Positions 38,201-53,200 of a stretch of DNA of 64,000 nucleotides are shown piece after piece. The first letter of the stretch is position 1; the number at the start of each line of letters is the position of its first letter. Made by a program: the position numbers and the translations under genes. Source of the stretch: Nautilus pompilius. Lineage: Eukaryota; Mollusca; Cephalopoda; Nautilida; Nautilidae. Where the stretch lies: contig JACATO010000600.1 in the NCBI GenBank assembly GCA_018389105.1, forward strand, positions 372,001 to 436,000, given 5' to 3'. The notes beneath the pieces are model-generated. The model was not told the DNA's origin and searched no databases. It saw nothing but the letters and a program-made list of their open reading frames with translations.

Positions 38201-41200
38201 TGATTTTAATTCATTATTGGATAGAGTAGGATGAACAGGATTCCAAAACGTGCTGTAGCATAAATGATTTTTCCAGAAACATAGCTATATGATGTTATCA
38301 AATAAAAATCTTTAAATATTTCAAACGAACACCTTAGAGCGAAAATAATTACTTCTAAATCCAATAAAAAGAACAGGAACATACGTGTACCTCTAGAACA
38401 AGATCTTCATTAAGTGGGCCATCTGTTTTCAATGTTTCTGGTTCATTGTAAGGTCGTCTGTACATGAATTTGGTTCCACCCAGCATATATATTCCTGGCC
38501 ATGCTATTTGGTGTTGCCCATTTAGGTAATATTGACCATATACATTTCTTATGGCCAGATAACTTGAGGATGAGTTCTTTTCTTGAACTGTGATTCCTCT
38601 GGAAGCTTTGGGTAGGACAACAATTGGAAAATACACTGAAACACCACAAAACAACTTTATTTAGTAAATCTCCAGAATCACATGTAGAAAAACGTATCAT
38701 GTTAACCCATTTCATTTTCCATTTCACTTTCAAATTAAATTATACTAGTTTGTATAAAAAGATATTTATGTGAAAAACAATGGTACCATATATATAACTT
38801 GTATGCTAATTTTTAATAGATGTAAGTTTCTAAATAAAATTTAAATCATCACTATTTTCTGGTTTCATTAGAGTGGAGCATAAGCATGTTGGCAGAAAAA
38901 CAAAAAAAAAAACATTTTGATTGTATACATATGGAACAACAGTAAGTGAATTTTGTAGTCAGTCAATCTACATCAATATTGAACTAGAAAGTTTTTAAAT
39001 AATGCATCCATGCACACTATATACCTTTGTTTTTTCTCTCTAACTACAAATGGTTAGTGTCAGATGTTTGCATGTCAATCTTTCCTAAATTACTTATACT
39101 GCATTATAGATTTCCTATTTTCAAACCCAGAAAGCTAACAGAAAGCATTTTTAGTGGATGGCCTTGAGTGCTGTAAGCATTTTAATTTAATATATAAGTT
39201 AGTAAAATAACACTATTACATTAAAATATTACCTGTAACATACTTTTAGCCTTCTACTCTTGTGCCTTATTTTTGGTAAGAGTCTATGGGAATTCTGATA
39301 TAAAAATATCAAATTTATAATCAGTAAATTATACAGGGTTCCATAAGGGTTCTCTTGACATGGTGCCATTATTGATTAACAAGTTTTCTGTATGGTAAAG
39401 CAGAGGAATAGGTGGAACTGAGCATATAATTCAGATAATTACACTGTAAAAAAAAATATATTTTAAAGAAAAACTAGTTTTATATTTAAAACATTACATG
39501 CATCATATTTTTAATACTGATTTGGGCTAAGAGAATGGATATGGTAGTGACTACAAATGGTCCCAGAAAGTACAGAAATGGAAAGAAAAGAAATTATGGT
39601 TAGTAATCTGTAGGAAAGCTACAGTTTTCATTATGGAAACAAATCAAAGGCCAATGAAGTAACCACAAAGGGTAAAAAGTGTATAATCCTCATGGACTAT
39701 AATCTGGCAGAGTTAGAGAATCACTTCTGCCATCAAAGTCTATGAAAAGATGGTTTAAGAATAAATATCACTTTCATGTTGAAATTTGTATGAAATAAAC
39801 AGGTGAAAATATCTAATGATTTTGATCAAAGCAATCTTGGTACCAGACCATAGAGTAAGGTCTAAAATGTTCTATCCGATGGAGAGCCATGGCCAGCATA
39901 TTCATACCAGTGAACCTCATTTTTAGCAAGGAAAGAGCCAGTGAGTAGCAATACTGAGGGTAAATGGTTATATTGTAGTTAGTGCATGGAATGTACTGCA
40001 GTACCATCCAGAAACAAGAGTCAAGTTATGCATCAGCACATCAAAAAGTGGTTCAGATGAAGGATCAACCAACACTCATTTAAAAAACAACAACAAGGTT
40101 TTACAGTAGACTCAACTGTAAGCTATACGTATGAATGAGTTCTATATTAAGGAAAAAATTCCATAGTCAGCACCAATGTTGTAAAGGAGGCTATAGTATA
40201 GCTCAAGGCAGAGCTGTAAACTCAAGGTGTGGGGTATTGTTGATGTTCAAGCAGTATATTTTGGGCCAAAGAGGAACATAGACTGGAGATTTGATCAGGA
40301 GAGTCAGCAGAAATTAATACTAGGGATGATAAAAAGAACACTGTGGGGTTATGCATGAAGCTTCAGAAACAATCTGGGAAGAAAAAGAGGAATGGAATAA
40401 ATAAAACTTCTGGCCAATGAAAAACTATAGTAGAGCTTAATGTCAATAGTGACATGAGACACAACAGAAACAGAAACACAGGAGCAAGAAATGAAAACTT
40501 TTAAATAAATAGTGATATGTATCAAACAGTCATTATAAAGGAAAATATATGCTGAAATAATAATCAATAAAAACATGCAGAAAGAAAAATTCATATAGTT
40601 AATATATCACCAGCTCCAAAAGGTCAAGAAATAAAACAGTGAGTTAGAGAGAACATTAAACAATGGAAATAGACAAATACTGAGTTGATTGGTGAGTAAA
40701 ATTTATGTAAAAATGTAAGTTAACAAAAATGTTCTTCAGCCAAATGCGTGCTCTCTAAGATGGCGAGTGGTTCTGATTGAGCAACAGTCATCACTAAGTC
40801 TACATTGGTGAAAATGGACAACATTTGTCAGGGTTTGATCAAAATTTCTGGTGGCTCTCACCAAAAATGTGGTGTGAAAACTCAAAAAAATAGTAATCCA
40901 TTTTATTATTTTAGCCATAAGACCAGTTATGAACATAAATTAACCAAACAAACAAAAAAACGCTTCTGCTACAATAAGATAATGAAGATGGTGTTGAAGT
41001 TATATCCTACACAGAATCAGTGTACAGGAGAACTGCCAGATTAAGCTGCTTATCATTCACTGAATTCTCTGAACAAAATACTACACACTCATGCAGCGTG
41101 TTATCTGTCTGAAAGAAGCAGTTGGGAAAATTAAATCTGTAGCTTACATGGCTAGTAAATCTCCATGAAAATCAAATATTTCATTTTTTTAATTTTAATT

Positions 41201-44200
41201 TATACAATGAGGAATTTTAACAGGCCCCTCACGAGTCAGGTGGCCACTTTCTCAATGGTACAAAAACCCAGGTCATTGTGGAAAAATAAATTTGTTTTTA
41301 TTTTTTGTTTGAGTATTTCCGTGGGCGGAGAGAAACCGTTTGCCGCCCTCTATTTCATTCTCGGTGCATCATGAGAGAAATTATTGAAAAATCTATTCCC
41401 CAACTTCGTAGGTAGAAACTCTAGTGAAGCGTTAATAATGTCTAGTAAAACGAAAGTAGTTCTTCGAGTTACTACGCGATTAGTCCCGCGGAAGCGCTGG
41501 TGGCGGTCAAGGAAGACAGTCATGTGAGCAGCTTTCCTACCATTGATAAAGTTAAAAGCTTCATCAGTTCGTTAAAGGAGAAGCGCAGGAGGCAGCGCAC
41601 AGCAGTGAGTCGGAATTGGTCACGTGTGCTGCCTGCTTCTCGTGTTGTATTGCCTCGGGACTATATTCGCACAGTTTAGTGTACATTTTTACTGCGTTAT
41701 ACTGAAAACTCAAATGTAACCTTTTTATTTTCTTTCAATTTTTGTTCCGAAAGACGTTTTGAGATCTGTGTGATGCGATACGTTCAGATATCACCTCTTC
41801 GGATGCTTCTGCAATGACGACTTAGGGGATGTCAGCAAACATCGACAACCTGGTTTGTGAGGAGTGTGTTAAAAAAATGTGCATTTATTATTCTAAAATA
41901 TTAAAACACCTGAAAAAAACAAACAAAACATCATTTTGCCATTTTAAATAAATAGATACTCACTGTTATTGGTTGGTTGCTCTGTGTATTGCCCCTTGAT
42001 CACTTTGCAGGTAGAGTTGTTCCCATTACATATGCCACAGTTATCACTTTTTGCGGGTGAACCAACTACTAAATCACATCCCACATCCTATATAACATTA
42101 ATAATAATAATAATAATTGGTATAATTAAAACAAAGCATACATAATAAAAACTTTAATGCAAGATTTGTTTTAGGTTGTTTTTTTTTTAAAAAATGTCTT
42201 GTTCTTGACATGCGATGACATCACAACACTCAGGACATTCCCACGTGCTCAGTCCTTTCGCCAGTTATTGCTGTAGCATCTGTGATAGAAATCTGTAGCC
42301 AGGAGCACATCTGCTTCTACTCTGGTACTGAATGTCCTTATTAGAACTTCATGTTTAGATATGGGAGAAAACCAAAATACCTGAAATAAGCTTACATAGG
42401 CAGCTAGTGAAGAAGAGTGAAAAAATACTATACCAAGAAGTATTCTCTGCCAAGCCAAGCTATCTACAAGAGAAGCAAACTCAGGCCCTTGACCATATCA
42501 GTCCAATGACCTAATCTTTTTAACAAAATGTTATAAATCGTGAAGTCTCTAAATTACTTGGCATAAATACAGTGGTAACATTTAGTTGTCTTTTGTCATT
42601 GCCAATTTTTTTTATTTTCTACTTCATCTCTCTTTTGTAGCTTCTCACTCATCAGTTATATCTTTGTGTCCCTAAATATTTTAATTATTTTTTTATTTTC
42701 TAAATTTTTAATACTAATAAAAGACATTTTCTTGTAGGCACAAATTCTTAAAAGAAAAATTATGCAATTGGTCCACCATATGCTGATGATTTCAGTGAAC
42801 TCCAATGGAACACAATTTCAAGTGATCATTGTATAAGTTGCTGACTTACGAAGGAGCCTCCTGTTGTTTCAGTATTATTTTCCTGGTGCTCCCAAGAAAT
42901 GGCATTTCAACCTCAGAAATTACATTGTTAGTTTATTGTAAAAGTTTAAATATGCTAAATTCAGGTAATATATTTAATTTTGTACTACTTATTTTTTAAA
43001 AAATACACAAATGGCAACTTCGAACAAGTTCTACTGTCTTTTAAAATCCATGCCATTCTTAATCTTGATCAAGTATCACAGCAAATATCAGATTATGAGC
43101 ACCCAATACCTACTGAATCATTTACCTTGAATTTTGGAGTAAGAAAAAAAAGTAGTGTTTTTCTGATTTATTAATTTATGGAATGTCAGGTGTTATAATA
43201 AACCTGTTGTATGAAAAGTCAGTCACTTCTGATGACAAAAAATAAAATTTGAAATACTTGTGGCTTATTCTTAATTTATTTCTGTTGTCATTGTTCTTTC
43301 CTTCTATCATGTTTTATTGCACAAAGATACAAAGATTCATTTGGGAATCAAGTTATTGTTTCATCTAATTCATTAATCCCATATCATCATATATATATAT
43401 ATGCTTTATATTCAAAAGCTATTAAAGCACAAACCTTGTTTGAGGTAAAAAGAAAACAAAGTTTCACTAAAGATTAAGTTGTTGACTTGATAAAGACATT
43501 TTTAATTTAACAGTAATAAGAAATTTTTTAAAAAAGTGTTCTCCAAATTTAAAAAAAAAAAGTTTTATTCTTAATGATTTCATTTTTACACTAAAGAGAT
43601 TTTACCAAGTTTTGGTTGATGATGCCAGTGTTAACAGAGAAGCTTCTCTCCATGAAGTTGCAGTACAATTGTGTCTAACCTGTCATATCATCAGGCTCTC
43701 CCTAGACAAATTTGTGCATGCATACCTTACATATTCAGAGAACTTCAGGCTGTATCACCAGAACAACTCTTGGTTATTGTAAGCAGAAAGTTTCTGCCCT
43801 GATAAAGCTTCCAATACACTTGAATATTTAGCTTTTTTTTCCCCCTTATATCAGTAATTTAAATTTCAGTCATGTATTTGTGACTGTAAATTAATCAATT
43901 AGTGAGTCTACAATAAATAAAACTAAAAGAAAATAAAGACTTTTTCTTACCTTACAATGTCCATCCAGGCATACATTACTGTTTCCATTACTACATTTCA
44001 TCCCATCAGTAGCCATGTGTTTTATGATAAATGCATAATTATAGGCTGTGGCTTTGCAAAACATTTTACATGGCTCTTTTACTACATAAAATAAAAAAAT
44101 CAATCAATCAGATGTCACTTCTGCTTCAGACTTCTGCAAATTTTACAAGAATATATATATATATTATATTAATTTGATTTGAGATCTTGAGTATTTTCTG

Positions 44201-47200
44201 GTGCTTGCAACAGATCTAACAAAAGTAGCACTTTTTCTTGCATTTAAACAGCTTCACAGTGGATGGCTAGTTTTCCTTCATAGTTTATAATGCAGGTTCT
44301 CACTAATATCCAAGGGAATCCACAAACACAAATGTGAAAATGGAAATTGTTCAGTATAAAAAACACAGAAAATGCTTGACAGTGGTCACCTTGAATAATC
44401 TTCATGAAATGCCAAAAAAGCAGGCTGCATATCTAAACTAAGTTAAATATTTTAAGCTTTCTTTTATTTCAACTATCCAGCTTGTAAATCAGCGGTTCCC
44501 AACCAGTGGGTTGTGACCCCATAAGGGGATCAGGGAACACTGGAAGTTTATTTTTGTCGTATGACTGAGTCAAGAAACTGCTCACGAGTATGTATTTGTT
44601 TTGTGTATATGTACCGTATTTGCCGGCTTATAAAGCACACTTTTTTCCAGAAAAAGTATACAAAAATTACCCTGCATCCAATACACCGGTATCACAGATG
44701 GGAGGCTGAGTGCCGAAGGTGTAAGGCTTGCCTCCCACGGCAGGCACTCCTGATTGCATCACAGGCTTCTGCGGTAACACGCTTGCATCACCAGCCCCAC
44801 GCAGCTTCCTGTCGCTCTGCCACCCTCATACAAACACGGACAATATATGCTGGCGACAAAGGCCGGAACTCAAACTGTTACCACAGTAGAACTGATGCAA
44901 TCGAGCCACATTCACATTGGCTAATGCCATTGGGGCCTGCAGCTAAAAGACTCGGACCACGACGCCTTGGGTAGAGCACGCTACATGAACTGGACTGTGA
45001 CTTCGGCCAGACACACACTAGCCAGCTCAATTTTAGGCAAACTTGGGCACCAAGATGACACAGCTGTTCTGATCAAAGGTAGATTTCTGTTTAATTGTTG
45101 TGAATTTACTATATGTGACGATGTTGTTCCCCGAAAAGTCACTAAAATAATTTTCAATAAATGTATGATGAAATATGCTAAAATTCTTTTTTCCTGATAT
45201 AATATACAATATATTGTTTCTGTTGCTTTTTAGTTCAGGGAACATTTACATTGCATTCTGAGTTTTGCTTCCATTTGCCTCTGCCTATCTCTGTGAGACT
45301 GGATTTTCAACTCTTGTTCACATCTAAACAAAGGCAAGGAACAGGCTCAATGTTGAGGATGACATGAGGTTGGCTTTGGCAAATACATGGCTGCGAATTT
45401 CCAAGCTGGCTGCCCAGACACAACAACAAGTATCACATTAGGTCACTAAATTTTGAGAAAGAAAGATGTGTTGAAAGATGAGTGTAAAATGTTTTTTTCC
45501 TGTTGAATTTCTCTCAAAACTGTCAATATATTCAAATAAAACTCTTATTTATATGATTTTTTTGCGGAGGTCACAGGTTTTTTGAGTATTAGAAAAAGGT
45601 CCACGAGTCCAAAAAGGTTGGGAACCAGTGGTGTAGAGTAAATAATGTTAAAGTAAATTAAACAATGATAAAAAATAATCTTCAATATCAAAAATTCAAA
45701 ATTAATATTTTTATTATTATGAGTAAATTCTATATTTATCTGTCAAACAAATTTATGTAAACCTTGAAAAGACAACACAAAACTAGAGATTTCTTCATGA
45801 GGACAACTTATCTTTTAAACTCAGTACTGGCTTTCAAAAATGCTTTTATACACACTAAAAGTACATAACAAGTACATATTTTAGTTGTAAATCTATCTCT
45901 GAAACAGCCCAATACCCCCAGGCCAATTGCCCCCACAAAAAGATGAATGCTCAAATGGTAGCAGTTTTCATGACTGCCTATCAGATGGAAATTTTAATGA
46001 GAATTATTATCAGAAATCAACCATTACCACCATAAAGTACCTTCAGTCTGTTCAGGCCATGAACAAGTTGATTTCTTAAAGTTATATCTATTTCAAGCAA
46101 ATAGAGCTGGCTGATTGTGTAATCTCATTCAAATGTGAGCAGACATGACAAGGACTTTGCCAGGCAAAGGTGAAATTATTGGATGGTCAGATCATATCCA
46201 AACATAGCTATGCTCCAAACAAATTCAAGCCAAAAATGATCCATATATGCAATGTAATCAAACACAGGTGTTTACCCATAAAGAAACAGACTTGAAGATT
46301 GTCAATCAGTCTGTAGCAGAGATAAGTGAAAGTGCCTCTTTTCAACCACCATCCACTGTACCATATCATGCATAAGCAAAGACAAGCTGCAACACCGTGT
46401 GATCCTATTTCTGCTGATTTGACTGAGCGGGTTATACCAGAGGAATAAAAAGGTAATTTATCTTCTTATGTCGACCTGACAAAGTTGAGATAAATTTTAC
46501 ACTTATAGATGCAACTGGCTATAGGGAGTTTGTAAATATAGTTGTACATTTGTTTGTGTCTGCTCAAGGTGATTTGATGGTAGCCTAGCCATACTTATTC
46601 ACAGTGAATTCACATGTCCTGCAGACATGATTATTATTTGCATAGTTTGAATCTCAAACAGAACTTGAATATTTACTTGTATGAAAACTACTTAGGGTCT
46701 TACGTTATTTATTACCATTTCCACATAAGTGCTAGCATCAGGTTAGTCAACATTTGTGATCACAATTGTAAACACAATAGCACATGATTACAGCTATATA
46801 ATATCATATACACCAATATATGACTACTTTGGTTTTGGAATCTTAATAAGTATATACTCTTGAATTTACAGGTGAATTCAAATGATAACACTTTGGGCAT
46901 CCTTAACTCCAAAATGGGCTACCAGCTGTATATGATTCATGCTCTTACTAAACACTACACTACTCTCTCTCTCTTTGTGCATGCATCTTACAATGAAAAA
47001 AGAAGCTAGTGCTGGTTTTTTTGACATCAAAAAAGATCTCAACCTTAACTATATCATGATGGACTTTAAAATTTCTGTTATCAATGCTTCTAAGACTGTT
47101 TTTCCTAATGTCACAAAGAAGGGCTGCCTATACTATCTGTCTCAGTTTGTATATTGCAAACTGCAGACAGAGGGCTTGTAAAAGCTGTACATGGAGTGCC

Positions 47201-50200
47201 TTGTCAGTACAGATGCTGCCAGTGATGACCTTTATTCCAGAGGTTGATGTCATCAATGCATTTGAGGCTCTCCAGGTAGAGCTGCCAGCAGAATCAGAAC
47301 TGATTTAACTAATTGAGGACTATTTCAAAGTCTATGAACATGGTTGAGCCAAGAATTATCATCACTAACCACCACACCTATGTTTAAGATGACCTACTGT
47401 GCATGAAAAACTCCACTGGGTGGGGTGACACTATGGATTCTAGACAAATGCTGATGGATAACACATAAACATCTTGAAACAAGAGCAAAATTTCAACATC
47501 ATCATCATTAACCAAATAATTTCTGGCCACCTGCACCTAAACAGAAAAAGAGCAAGACAATCTCTGTTGCTATCAAAACCATAATCTAGATATACCAAAA
47601 TAAGCACAACATCACCCACATCATCAGTTTATAGAACAATGGAACAAAAAAGAAAAAAAGCCTCAGATCCCATCAAAATTCTAACGAAATATGAAGTGTC
47701 TTTTCCAAAATGTCCCAATTTTTGATTTTCCATGAACATGTATAAAACTTAATCTCTTCATTCTGATGAAACAACTTTTCTATCTTGTACACACTTCTGC
47801 GTCTGAAAACTTGCCAATAATAGGCTGAATGGTCCTTAAGCTATAAATCATAGTTGAATGAAATAATCACTTTAATCTTTATTAAAATTTGTATGCACAA
47901 ACTTGTGTGATACACCATTCATTTGCAATTATGTATTTTATTTATAGTCAAAAAATAAAAATGTAACAGTTGTTTCAATATCTGTCTCTGCTTAGGGTAA
48001 AATACTAGGAAACAGTGGCAGCAGGGTCACTTGTAAAAATATGAAGAATTTTGTTCCCATCATGGGAGGAAGGAAGGCCAGGGGAGGAATAGCAGGGGCA
48101 GTTGGCTGGATATGTGTGTGTGCATAAGTCTAATGGGCTTAGAATAATAAATCTTTCTAAGATAAAGCAGATTTACTCTAATTTAGCCTTTACTCTCTTA
48201 GGAGCAGGATAGAATTTGAATTGTATGGCAGATTGACTACTAGCAGCACTGTAATCTTATTATGGTTATAAAGAAACTAGATGGTTAGTTTGGGCATTTT
48301 CCATAAGCTTGTTACAAATAATTAGGGAATGTTTTTTCTCAGTGATCTGTCCTTATTGGAGCCATGACAGTATAGTTCTGAGGACTATTTTGGTATACAA
48401 TTGTGCTAATTTGCTGTAGATGTTTGCAGTAGCCATTTGGTGGTGCAGCTGGAAAAGCATTAGTCTGAAAAACAAATCAAAACAATATTTGGCAACTAAC
48501 AAGTCACATGTTCAAGACCAACTACAGCCAGTTGTACTATCCAAAAACAGAAATTAATACTGCAAATTAATATCATATCACCCCAAAACAGTTTTTATCA
48601 AAACTACACCTTGACAATGGTGACAGGCTACCCAGTGACTAAACTACTGGATTTCCATGGTTGAAAATTTGAGTTGAATTCTTGGTTGTGGCAAACCTCC
48701 TACAACTAACAATGAAAAGTTCTGTTCAGTAGGGACTTCCCTGCCAATATCAGAAGTGCCAGGTCCTTCATGAAGCAGGACAGGCCAATGCTCTATAGTG
48801 GATAACCACAGCACTACACTTCCTCACCAGAGATGTCTCAGATGTTGAGAGGTAATTTCAACTGTAGCGGCTCATTTATGCCACAGCAACAATATGGTGA
48901 CAGGAAAGATCTCTGAAATGTAGGTTCTTTATTAGTTCTGTATATACTAATATAGTTGGAGATTCTTCTTACAAATTAGCTAACAATCAATAAAAAGTAA
49001 ATAATAGTTGGTTTTCTTTGTTTCTTTTCTAATTTTCTGCCCAATACTGTATATCTTTTAATATTAACTTTTCTGACAAGTTGTGTCCTTTAGATTTCTT
49101 TAGATAACATAGAAAATAGCTAAAGGTGATTTTGATAAAGGGCATAAATCACATATAAAATCTTCAGGGAGTTGGACCAGTGGCAGCCAAACATTTTCAA
49201 GCAAAAGTTTAGTTCTGAAGTTTAACTACAAATTTAATTAGAACGGGAAGAAAATGTCATTTTAAAGTTATATGCCTTGGTTAATTGGCAGAAACCCGAA
49301 TCTTAGTATCATTCATTATCAGTGGGAAAGAGGGTGCTAAGTGGAAGTAAATATCCATCTGAAGAATTAGAAAGGACAAATTTCCAATCATGAGGTGGTG
49401 GAAAATTAAAAAAAAAAGAGAGAGAGAAGCTAATTTGTGATCGCTAAAATCTCAAAATGTTTGCAACTAAATACGTTCCTCATTTCCTTGTGAATCTACA
49501 ATGGTAATAAAATGATATCTGCACGTTACACAGTTTCCTGAACACTATCAGAAAGTTGATTATTTCATTAAAGCTTTCTTTTAAAATTTAAGTCTATAAA
49601 ACAAAAAGTGCTTCAGTTTGTTGTCTAACTTCCAGTTTTGTTCTTGCACAAAGACAATTTCACTGATACTCAGAGGTGAGAGAAAAAAGAGAGATAACAT
49701 TTACAACATGCAATTGTTTTTATTCTTGGAAGCCAATGCATTAACTAAGCATTTGTGCAGCTTTTTCTCTAAAATCAAGTTCTGTTCTGTTTTCCTACTA
49801 GATTTCTGTAAAGTCGAGTGACCAAATGTAAATGTAATTATTATGTACATTTCAATGCCAGAAAGAAAATAAGTAAATTCACTTCTCTTAAAGGAAGGAA
49901 ACTCAGCCATTTGATAACTTAAAAAAGCATTTCTTTAAATGATTTTGAAATAATATAAGAAAAGTATCTTTTTTAAAATATTCATAAAAGTTTTTAAAAT
50001 CAAAACCTTAACTATTTTGATTATATGTACATTTTATGAACCTGTAACATGTTTGTTTGTTTTTTTCATTCTATTTATAATATGTCAATTACTTTTTGAT
50101 TTTCAAACAACTGACAGATAAATGGATGTAGAAGAAAGAAAAAAACAATATAGAGGTCATCTATCTTGGTTCTTCAATGGCAAAGGCATTTTCTAGGAGG

Positions 50201-53200
50201 TAATGGCCAGCCTACTAAATCATACACTTAAAAGCATGAAAATTTCTATTAAGTACAAATGCGCACAGATTACTGAAGACAAGGATTATTGTCTCATTCA
50301 AAACACTTACTGATGGAACCCAATGTTATAATGGTATGAAGTATTACTATTACTTCCTTTTCCCAAGCCAAAAGATCTCTCTCGTCTAGTGAAATCTCAA
50401 GAACCATTTGTAACGTACGATGATGTTTACAAAGTTTCTTTTCATCATTTGGCACTATGCAAATACAATTAACACAACTGATGAAGCTTAAATCTAGTAG
50501 TCTGCAACGCAGTTTGAATAATGGCTAATCATTACTAAAATTCACAATTTTATTTTTTTAGTTGTTCACCTGAAATATCAGAATCTCTTAGAAAGCCAAA
50601 TAACACGAGCAATGCTAATGTAGCACTTATGAAAATAATAATAAAAAGTTAAATGTTTAGGGTGATTCAAAAGCTAAAACAGTAATTCAGATTTACACAC
50701 AGTATCAGAAAACACCACCTGTCTGACTACTGTAACTTCTGAAATATTTGAGATGAAGCCTTTTCTTTTTTTTTAAGTTAAAAGTATTGTAGTTCATCTG
50801 CATCCTGCCAATCCATTTCAGCGTTTGGTTTTTGCTTTCTGACAATTTGAACATTAACATAAGTTTTAACCACATAAATTCCCTCTTCCTTCGTTTTAAA
50901 TAATTGATGGGGGAAAAAAATTGCTAAATAAATTTGAATGTAGCCTGAGGGAGCAGGAAAGAGTTAATGCACATTTAGTTGGTGGATCACTGATTTAATT
51001 GTTCAGGTCCTGAGAGATTCTTCATAGTTTTGCTGATGCATATGTGCTTATTCTGTTCACAAAATTTTTTCCAGATCTACAGTAACTATTTCTTTACCTG
51101 TTCATCTTTGTATGAGTTTACTCGCATTAACTTGAATAAATCATCTTACAAATACTAAAAAAATTTTTTTAAAATCTGATTTCACTCTTCAGAATTTAAA
51201 AAAAAAATAATCAAACATATCTGTTTATTATTCTTATCTTTATCATTTATTTTATTCAAGCCACAGTATGGATCCAGCCATTCTTCATTCTTCTCTCTCA
51301 GAATACAATACAATATTTATATTTATGAAAATAAAAAGACAACCAAAACTGTTTAACTATAATAAATCAACAGCAACAACAACAACGTATTACATTCCTA
51401 TTTTAAATTGCATACTCCAAGCACAATAATACAAATGGATCATAGGTCCACTGGGATAAAAAGAGCGAGTAAATAATTTACATTTCTTACCATTAAACAT
51501 TTTATGAAATGGCTTCCACTGCAGATACCATCCTTGGAATGGCTTTTTGTTATAGATAGCACACTGCATGGAAAATTGGTCTTGCGCTTTATATGCACAA
51601 TCCTGTAATTGTCAGATATAAAAAATATAAAGAGTTTATTTACAGAAAGACAGTTGTAACAGATTAGAAGAATCATTTAAAAAAAAAACAACAATGTATC
51701 ATTAGTTTTGTAGAACTTCATTTTTAAACTATTTTGTTGCCATGCACCATCAACTATTAAAAAGTAGCAGTATGATTAAAAATACACTTTGGTGTGATGA
51801 CAAAATATTCCAGCAGGATTACAACAACAAGTCAGTATTGCTGTTGGCTATAAACAGTCAAGTATACTTGGAGACATAGCCACAGAACTGACCAACATGT
51901 ATAGAGAAGCTCACTAAGATATTGCACTCGTAGCTCTTCTAATTTTTTGCATACTCTTTGGATTGACCTGCTTGATGATCTCAAATAGTCCTAGATACCA
52001 GCAACAAGGCCAGATTTTTTAACCCTTTCCTTTCTAGCTTTACATCAAAAATTGTTTAACTTCAGAAATGTAGTAAAATGCCACATAGATCAAAATTTGG
52101 TATTTCGTCAGATAGCAAGCACTCTAAAGATTTAAACTAAAATAGTGATGGTTATATCTTCAAAATATTCATTTTATTATTTTAAACATGATTAAAAAAC
52201 TAATAATAAATAAACAGGAAGCCAATACAGTTTTTGATCTATTGTTCACAACAAAATAAAACTGGAATAAAAAGATCTTTGAGCATAGATTTCTATATTA
52301 TTAAAATGGCATTTTCAGATATTTATTGATATGGAATGTTTTTTGTTAATTTTTCCAATGAACAATTATTTAATTAATAACATGAAAAAAAATGCTATTT
52401 GCATGCAACCTGTGATTTTATTTACACTAAGTATAATGCCACCTGGAAATACAGCAAACACAAAAGAAATAGTGCTATTTTTCCACATAATACCTATTTT
52501 TTTGGTGTTTCCAGTTGGCTAAACACACTGAGAAAAATCATTCTACACATTTGTATCCAATGCTTCATTATGGCCTGTAGAGCAGCATCCATAGAGAATT
52601 TATAGTTATCTTCTTGTTCATAAATTCTTTTGTAAGGATGGCTACTGTGCCATCTTTGGGATAGAAATATATACCAGTGATGTTAATGAATGGGGGCAAC
52701 ATATTTTGTTTGTATAAAATCACAGGCTTGTCCAGATAGTGGTTTTCTTGTAATTAGTTCGGGTTCATTACTTGCAGTTTGACACTTGTATTAAATCGAC
52801 ATTATTAATGGCTGTGAGTATTTAGATCATGTGTATGAGCCATTCTGTTGATTTACTGTTATTATGCTCAACTAACAATTTGAAACAATAAGAAAATTTT
52901 GTAAATTAGATAATTGACTCAGGAGACTGACATCTGAAAATTTGATGAAAATGCAAAAAAGCACTAAACCATGATAGAATTATCTACAGCTGCTTAATCC
53001 AGATAAGCACATGGGACATGACCTAACTGACTTACTGCCAATTCAATAAAAGACAATGAGAACATATGATATATAAAATACACATCTACAGAGAAATTTT
53101 GGACCAACTGTTTTATCAGTTTATCAGATACAATCTTAAAACAACATTCAATGATATCCAATTTTGTTAGTGTTGCAATTAAGCAGATATAATTCATATG

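Larger units (their letters stand above)
34984..38390 (-). other. ADAMTS intron between spacer exons, with two SINEs and a CpG-rich patch
   Basis: GT-AG intron of 3.4 kb, phase 0. It carries a SINE in each orientation (35040-35340 plus, 37565-37850 minus) and the CpG-rich patch at 35700-36490. The stretch 36500-37560 has no recognised feature. Confidence 0.75.
44082..51490 (-). other. ADAMTS intron (7.4 kb) carrying hAT and MULE remains
   Basis: GT-AG intron, phase 1. It contains the hAT element (44490-45630), the MULE fossil (46870-47400) and a SINE (48600-48900). From 48900 to 51490 the DNA is AT-rich with no recognised feature. Confidence 0.8.

Noticed and set aside
44561-44974. Plus-strand open frame of 137 codons
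   Set aside because: It crosses the hAT end and the nested insert and resembles no transposase; chance frame in GC-richer DNA.
46939-47308. Two overlapping open frames as a possible host gene
   Set aside because: They read as pieces of one frameshifted MULE transposase.
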